Shown: positions 59,680 to 64,000 of the stretch, one piece after another
Layout of the letters: every line of letters starts with the position of its first letter
Position numbering within the stretch: position 1 is the first letter of the stretch
DNA from: Nocardia macrotermitis
GTDB taxonomy: Bacteria > Actinomycetota > Actinomycetes > Mycobacteriales > Mycobacteriaceae
Assembly: GCF_009604405.1 (NCBI RefSeq)
Contig: NZ_WEGK01000024.1
Coordinates: 40,244 to 104,243 of the forward strand
DNA length: 64,000 nt
Reading direction: 5' to 3'
Made by a program: the position numbers and the translations under genes
Notes under the pieces: model-generated
The model's database searches: none
What the model saw: the letters and a program-made list of their open reading frames with translations, nothing else
What the model was told of the DNA's origin: nothing

Positions 59680-60315
59680 CTACGCCGGATCCTCGACGCC
59701 CGGCCGGGGCGGCAGCATCGCGCGGGTCCACGGCTTGCCCTCGAACAGCCGCACGAAATCCTCGGCGAATTCGGCCAATTCGCGGTGGCCGAGGGTGATG
59801 CCCAGGCTGGATTCGTTGACCAGGGTCGCGCCGAGGCTGCTGATGGCGACCGACATCATCGCGGGGGACAGGGCGTCGATATCGAAGCCGCGGGCGCGCA
59901 GGATGACGGTCAGCGCGGTGAGCTGACTCTCCCGGTAGCGCTCGGCGTACGCGGCGATCTCGGTGCGAATCTCCTTGCGGTGGTTGGCCAATGCCATGAA
60001 TTCCATCAGCAGTGCGGTGCCGCGCGCGTCGGTCGCGGTCTCCCACAGTGCGCGCATCGGATTCTCCGACGCCAGGGCCTTGCGCTGTCGTTCCAGGTTG
60101 GCCTCGGCGCCCTTGCGGAAGACGGCCAGGAACAGATCGTCCAGGGAGGGGAAGTAATAGTAGACCAGGGCGGGATTCACGCCGACCTTCGCCGCCACGC
60201 GCCGGGTGGTGGCCCCGGCGTAACCCTCTTCCAGCATGAGTTCGGCGGTCGCCTCGATCAGCTGATCGCGGGTGTCGGAATCCTCGCCGCGACGACGTTT
60301 GCGTGGTGCGCTCAT
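59680..60315 (-). CDS. TetR-family regulator
   Basis: A 211-residue TetR-type regulator. The HTH is DTRDQLIEATAELMLEEGYAGATTRRVAAKVGVNPALVYYYFPSLDDLFLAVF. The C-terminal domain (ARGTALLMEFMALANHRKEIRTEIAAYAERYRESQLTALTVILRARGFD) resembles repressors of fatty acid and CoA-ester catabolism. The ATG at 60315 is supported by GGAGGAG. It converges on the MerR gene, leaving eight bases between stops. It could control the catabolic operon starting at 61111 on the other side of a long leader. Confidence 0.85.
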   Translation of the reverse strand: MSAPRKRRRGEDSDTRDQLIEATAELMLEEGYAGATTRRVAAKVGVNPALVYYYFPSLDDLFLAVFRKGAEANLERQRKALASENPMRALWETATDARGTALLMEFMALANHRKEIRTEIAAYAERYRESQLTALTVILRARGFDIDALSPAMMSVAISSLGATLVNESSLGITLGHRELAEFAEDFVRLFEGKPWTRAMLPPRPGVEDPA

Positions 60316-61110
60316 CGAGCCTCCTCCAGGCAGGGGCCCGCTACCGCATACCGCTCGCTCATGTTGACGACTGTTCCGCCTTCGATCTGGGAGGTATGTG
60401 CTGCGGCGGCGCACCGTGCTGATTCATGGTCCAGCTGTCGCGCGAGCATGCTCACGGTCGTACTTCGTTGCCATTCGCGCCCGTTGTCCACGGCTCGGGC
60501 TATGTCGAGGGCACACTCGTGACCTTGCCTCGCCGATGTTCGGCTCCGTCGTGCGCGGATGCGTGGTGGCATTGCTATCTCGCCGACGCTCGCTACCGGT
60601 ACCTGCGGCGTGCGCGGGGTTGACGGGGCATTCGCGGGCTCGCTCACATGACCGAATCTATCAACAGGTGGCTGCTCGGTTGTCCGGCGACGGGGGCCGA
60701 GAGTGCTAAGCGATCGTTTAAAAGTTGGGGATGTGGCGCGCTCTGTCTGTCGATGCTGGTGGGTGAACTTGCAGGTAGATCGTATGCAAAGCGCGAGATG
60801 GTGGCGCTGGCGATTGACATGATTCGACGATAAGTGTTAAACAGTTGTGGAGCAAGCGGCACCTGGAAGGCCGGTCGCGCAACCCCGCGACGGACTGTGA
60901 CCGGATCCGCTCGGAGGTGCTCCAAAACTGTTGGAGTGCACAGTATTTCATCGCCATGGAGGTCGATGTGGTGGTTTCCGTCGAATGTCTCGAAGGTTCT
61001 GTGGGGAACCGAATATTGATCGACCGATTAACAAACGTGATGCCCCTCAATGTGTGCGCGGGGGCTGCTTCGCCGCAATCGGCCGGGAGCCTGATCGGGG
61101 TGGTTTCGAA
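60316..61110. other. Long leader of the catabolic operon
   Basis: About 800 bases between the TetR gene and the CitE-like gene. Small reading frames occur (for example 60648-60833), but none has clear coding features. A TetR-type operator stands at 60707-60720. The stretch 60820-61020 is noticeably AT-richer than the surrounding genes (for example around TTAACAAACG near 61028), which may mark promoter sequence or acquired DNA. Confidence 0.4.
60707..60720. promoter_or_regulatory. TetR-type palindrome TAAGCGATCGTTTA
   Basis: A near-perfect 14-bp palindrome (one mismatch pair) of the TAAGCGATCGCTTA kind seen at many TetR-controlled lipid-catabolism genes. It lies about 390 bases upstream of the catabolic operon and also near the TetR gene, so it could serve either. 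Confidence 0.6.
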
Positions 61111-62055
61111 ATGACAAGTGCCGCAACAAAAACAGCGCGCACACGGCGCTCGGAGCTGGCAACCCCGGCCAGCAACGAGTCCATGTGTGCGGCGGCCGCC
61201 CGGTCGGACGCCGATCTGGTGTTCCTGGACCTCGAGGACGCCTGCGCACCGTCGGCGAAGGCGGACGCGCGGTCGATCGCGGTACGCGCGTTCACCGAAC
61301 TGGACTGGGGCCGCACCACCCGCGCGATCCGCATCAACGGCCTGGACACGCCCTGGTGCCACGACGACCTGGTCGAGGTGGTCACCGGCGCGCGCGACCG
61401 CCTCGACGTGGTGATCGTCCCGAAGGCGCGCACCGCCCGCGACGTGTGGTGGGTGGATGTGCTGCTCACCCAGCTGGAACTCAAACTCGGCCTGTCCCAC
61501 CGGATCGGGCTCGAGGTGCTGATCGAGGAGGCCGAGGGCCTGCTCAACGCCGCCGAGATCGCCACGGCCAGTCCACGTTTGGAGGCGATCATCTTCGGCG
61601 TCGGCGACCTGTCCGCATCCCTGCACGCCCGGGTCGGCGGCAATTTCCGCCCCGCCCCGGGGCAGTATCCGGGCGATTTCTGGCATGCCGAGCGGGTGCA
61701 GGTGCTCGCGGCGGGCCGCGCGGCCGGAATCGACGTGATCGACTCGCCGTATCCGGACTACGCCGACACCGACGGCTACCGCGCCGACGCCGCCCACGCC
61801 GCGGCCCTGGGCTTCGACGGGAAATGGGCCATCCACCCGAGTCAGGTGCCCCTCGCCAACGCGGTGTTCACCCCGACCGCCGCCGAAATCGACCATGCCC
61901 GAACGCTTGTCGACGGATATCGCAAGGCGCAGCGGGACGGCGTCGGCGCGATCGGACAGTCCGGTCAGCTCGTGGACGCCGGTCACCTCCGCCTCGCCGA
62001 GAACGTCCTGGCCAAGGCCGAACTCGCCCGGATCGACAGTGAGGCAGCGCGATGA
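61111..62055 (+). CDS. CitE/HpcH-type CoA-ester lyase
   Basis: A 314-residue aldolase/lyase of the HpcH-HpaI/citrate lyase beta family, related to malyl-CoA and citramalyl-CoA lyases. Conserved metal and substrate segments include VFLDLEDACAPSAKADAR, RINGLDTPW, VIVPKA, LEVLIEEAEGLLNAAEIA, GVGDLSASL and KWAIHPSQVPLAN. The ATG at 61111 is preferred; the frame is open further upstream. It is first in a run of four same-strand genes. A C4/C5 hydroxyacyl-CoA is a likely substrate. Confidence 0.85.
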   Translation: MTSAATKTARTRRSELATPASNESMCAAAARSDADLVFLDLEDACAPSAKADARSIAVRAFTELDWGRTTRAIRINGLDTPWCHDDLVEVVTGARDRLDVVIVPKARTARDVWWVDVLLTQLELKLGLSHRIGLEVLIEEAEGLLNAAEIATASPRLEAIIFGVGDLSASLHARVGGNFRPAPGQYPGDFWHAERVQVLAAGRAAGIDVIDSPYPDYADTDGYRADAAHAAALGFDGKWAIHPSQVPLANAVFTPTAAEIDHARTLVDGYRKAQRDGVGAIGQSGQLVDAGHLRLAENVLAKAELARIDSEAAR

Positions 62056-62179
62056 GACCAGTCCTCACCGGGACGACACCTTCCGAGACGACATGCCTCC
62101 GGCACAGGCCCCCGGGGACGCCGTCTCATTTCAGTCCTCGAAGGACAAGCGACAAAAGCGTTCCCCGGAGGTCCCGGCC

Positions 62180-62956
62180 ATGAAAGAAGGTAGTGCTATC
62201 AGCGATACGCGATACGCCGGACGCCTGGCGGGGAAGGTAGCGGTGATCACCGGGGCCGGATCCGGCATCGGCCGGGCCAGTGCGCTGCTGTTCGCCCGTG
62301 AGGGCGCGAAGGTGGTCTGCGCGGATATCAGTGGCCGACAGGACAAGACGGCCGCGGACATCGGCGAGGCTGCCGTGGCGGTGTCGGCGGATGTTTCGAA
62401 ATCCGTTGAGGTGCAACGGATGATCGCCGCCGCGGTGGACTCGTTCGGCCGCCTGGACGTGCTGTTCAACAACGCCGGAATGAGCGGAAAGCGCGGCCCG
62501 CTAGCGGATTTGGACGAGGAGTCCTTCGACACCGTGGTCGCGGTGAACCTCAAGGGCGCGTATCTCGGCATGAAGTACGCGATCCCGGCCATGCTCGCCT
62601 CCGGCGGCGGCTCGGTGATCAATACCGCCTCGGCCTCGGCGCTGGTCGGCTGGCAGGGCATCGCGGCCTACGCCGCCGCGAAGGGCGGCATCGTGCAGCT
62701 CACCAAATCCGTTGCGCTGGACTACGCGACGCAGAACATCCGGGTGAACGCGATCTGCCCCGGCATGACCTGGACCGGACTGGCCGGCGCTCCCGAGGAC
62801 GGCGAGCCGCCCACCGACGTGGTGCCGCCGCAGCCGATGAAGCGCTGGGGCAAGCCCATCGAATTGGCCTCGGCCGCACTGTTTCTCGCCAGCGACGAGG
62901 CGTCGTTCATCACCGGCGCCGCGATCCCGGTCGACGGCGGATACGTGGCCCGGTGA
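62180..62956 (+). CDS. Short-chain dehydrogenase/reductase
   Basis: A 258-residue classical SDR. The cofactor motif is TGAGSGIG, NNAG follows near residue 90, and the catalytic Ser-Tyr-Lys set is visible in NTASASALVGWQGIAAYAAAKGG. The C-terminal FITGAAIPVDGGY is standard. The ATG at 62180 has GGAGG upstream. The start lies 125 bases after the lyase stop, and the stop overlaps the GTG start of the LLM gene. It probably oxidises or reduces a hydroxyacyl or steroid-type intermediate of the same pathway. Confidence 0.9.
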   Translation: MKEGSAISDTRYAGRLAGKVAVITGAGSGIGRASALLFAREGAKVVCADISGRQDKTAADIGEAAVAVSADVSKSVEVQRMIAAAVDSFGRLDVLFNNAGMSGKRGPLADLDEESFDTVVAVNLKGAYLGMKYAIPAMLASGGGSVINTASASALVGWQGIAAYAAAKGGIVQLTKSVALDYATQNIRVNAICPGMTWTGLAGAPEDGEPPTDVVPPQPMKRWGKPIELASAALFLASDEASFITGAAIPVDGGYVAR

Positions 62957-63924
62957 ATGCGATGAGCAGACCCTTCCGCTTCGCGGTCCAGGCCACCAAG
63001 GCGACCTCGGCCGCCCAATGGCGCGCTGTGGCAACGCGTGTCGAGGACGCCGGATATTCCACGCTCTTCCTGGCAGACCACTATCTCGGCAAGGGTCCGG
63101 CCGCCCAGGCCGCGCGCTGGCCGGCGCAACATCTGGCCCCGATCGCGGCCATGGCCGTCGCGGCGGCGGTGACCAGCACGTTGCGGGTCGGCTGCCGGGT
63201 CTTCTGCGCCGACTACCACGTCCCGGGTGTGCTGATGAAGGAGGCGACCACCCTGGACCTGCTGTCCGACGGCCGCCTGGAATTCGGCATCGGCGGCGGC
63301 TGGAGCGAATCCGAATACCGGGCCATGGGTGTACCGTTCAACCCCGCGCCGCAACGTATTTCGAAGCTCGAAGAGGTCGTCGCACTGTTCAAGGCGCACT
63401 GTGCGGGCGAACAGCTGGACCTGGACGGCGAGTACGTCACCGCGCGCGACTACGCGGGACTGCCGCTGCCGGTACAGAAACCGCATCCGCCGATCATGAT
63501 CGGCGGCGGCCGCAAACGCGTACTGTCCCTGGCCGGACGCGAGGCGGACATCGTCAGCATCAACAACGTCCCGTTCGACCCGGTCGACGGCGCGGGTCGC
63601 ACCCCCCGACAGGAAGCCGTGCGGCGGTTGGGATTCGTGCGTGCCGGTGCAGGAGATCGCCTCGCGCACTTGGATATCGAGAGCTCGCCGTTCTTCACCG
63701 CGGTCACCGACGACCCGGCCGCGGCACTGGAGCGGATCGCCTCCATCCTGCGCGTCCCGGTCGGCGGACTCGGCGACCATCCCAACGTCCTGGTCGGCAC
63801 GGTCGAACAGATCGCCGACCGGTTGCGCGAACGGCGAGAGCTGTTCGGGGCCAACTACATCAGCGTGCAGCAAGGCGAATTCGAGGCGTTCGCGCCCGTC
63901 GTCGCCGCCCTGGCGGGCACCTAG
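62953..63924 (+). CDS. F420-type LLM oxidoreductase
   Basis: A 323-residue luciferase-like oxidoreductase of the actinobacterial F420-dependent group (the TIGR03621-type branch). Markers are FRFAVQATKATSAAQWRAVATRVEDAGYSTLFLADHY, LRVGCRVFCADYHVPGVLMKEATTLDLLSDGRLEFGIGGGW and PIMIGGGRKRVLSLAGREADIV. The GTG at 62953 overlaps the SDR stop codon (GTGA); an ATG three codons on is possible. It is the third gene in the catabolic operon. Confidence 0.85.
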   Translation: MNAMSRPFRFAVQATKATSAAQWRAVATRVEDAGYSTLFLADHYLGKGPAAQAARWPAQHLAPIAAMAVAAAVTSTLRVGCRVFCADYHVPGVLMKEATTLDLLSDGRLEFGIGGGWSESEYRAMGVPFNPAPQRISKLEEVVALFKAHCAGEQLDLDGEYVTARDYAGLPLPVQKPHPPIMIGGGRKRVLSLAGREADIVSINNVPFDPVDGAGRTPRQEAVRRLGFVRAGAGDRLAHLDIESSPFFTAVTDDPAAALERIASILRVPVGGLGDHPNVLVGTVEQIADRLRERRELFGANYISVQQGEFEAFAPVVAALAGT

Positions 63925-63940
63925 CGAGAGAAGGATCGAC

Positions 63941-64000
63941 ATGGTCAAACGTTCGCGCTACAGCGAATACAAGGATCGCTACCGGAACTACCGTTTCGAA
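63941..64000 (+). CDS. Partial gene, possible enoyl-CoA hydratase
   Basis: The window ends 20 codons into a gene with a good ribosome binding site (GAGAAGGA) before the ATG at 63941. The visible N-terminus (MVKRSRYSEYKDRYRNYRFE) resembles the opening of some enoyl-CoA hydratase/isomerase proteins, which would suit the operon, but too little is visible to be sure. Confidence 0.4.
   Translation, partial: MVKRSRYSEYKDRYRNYRFE

Noticed and set aside
60648..60833. A 61-residue plus-strand frame in the operon leader
   Set aside because: It spans the TetR-type operator and has no ribosome binding site or similarity; kept only as part of the leader description.

Overview
The window looks like a chromosomal segment of a mycolic-acid actinomycete, most like Nocardia. 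This is inferred from the uniformly high GC, the frequent GTG starts, and the gene families present: PknG, a WhiB-like protein, an LmeA/DUF2993 lipoprotein-like protein, stearoyl-ACP-type desaturase, MpaB-type oxygenase, DUF574 methyltransferase, NDMA-dependent alcohol dehydrogenase, and many TetR, MerR and LuxR regulators. I saw no rRNA, tRNA, CRISPR array, complete transposon or prophage.

Left part (1-18 kb). Two large LuxR-type ATPase regulators (373-2034 and 13488-16373), two paralogous MerR regulators (2366-3247 and 9783-10514), a WhiB-like protein, an MFS transporter, an amino-acid permease followed by pknG, two small secreted proteins, a MarR regulator and an uncharacterised 409-residue protein. 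Five copies of one palindromic promoter element (TGTGCCGT-N6-RCGGTACATT) lie before merR1 (twice), the permease-pknG pair and both secreted-protein genes. They suggest a local regulon, plausibly run by one of the MerR paralogues.

17-30 kb. An acyl-ACP desaturase converges on an apparently orphan sensor histidine kinase whose extracytoplasmic part contains five near-identical 105-bp repeats. Next comes a translationally coupled Entner-Doudoroff operon (edd-glk-eda) with a divergent ROK regulator, then two flavin monooxygenases of the NtaA/SnaA/DszA type and a GNAT acetyltransferase.

30-40.5 kb. The most distinctive locus is a tightly packed minus-strand operon. In transcription order it encodes an FHA protein, a Ser/Thr kinase, a membrane-anchored J-like protein, a GrpE-like protein, an Hsp70, a TPR-membrane-OmpA-like protein and a second, paralogous FHA protein. 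A separate transmembrane Ser/Thr kinase converges on it. The locus reads as a phospho-signalling cassette wired to a chaperone machine and to the cell wall.

41-52 kb. Small unknown proteins, a DUF574 methyltransferase, a DUF1345 membrane protein, a decayed toxin-antitoxin region next to short mobile-element-like repeats, TetR/MpaB and TetR/FAD-monooxygenase divergent pairs with visible operators, a PEBP protein, an LmeA-like protein and an NDMA-dependent alcohol dehydrogenase.

52-64 kb. A second conflict-type locus encodes EACC1 plus a caspase-nSTAND-WD40 protein with overlapping start and stop. It is followed by a cytochrome P450, a DUF3159 membrane protein, MerR and TetR regulators, and a catabolic operon (CitE-like lyase, SDR, F420-type LLM oxidoreductase, and a gene cut by the window end). 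Tandem-repeat expansions recur through the whole window, both inside genes and just after stop codons.
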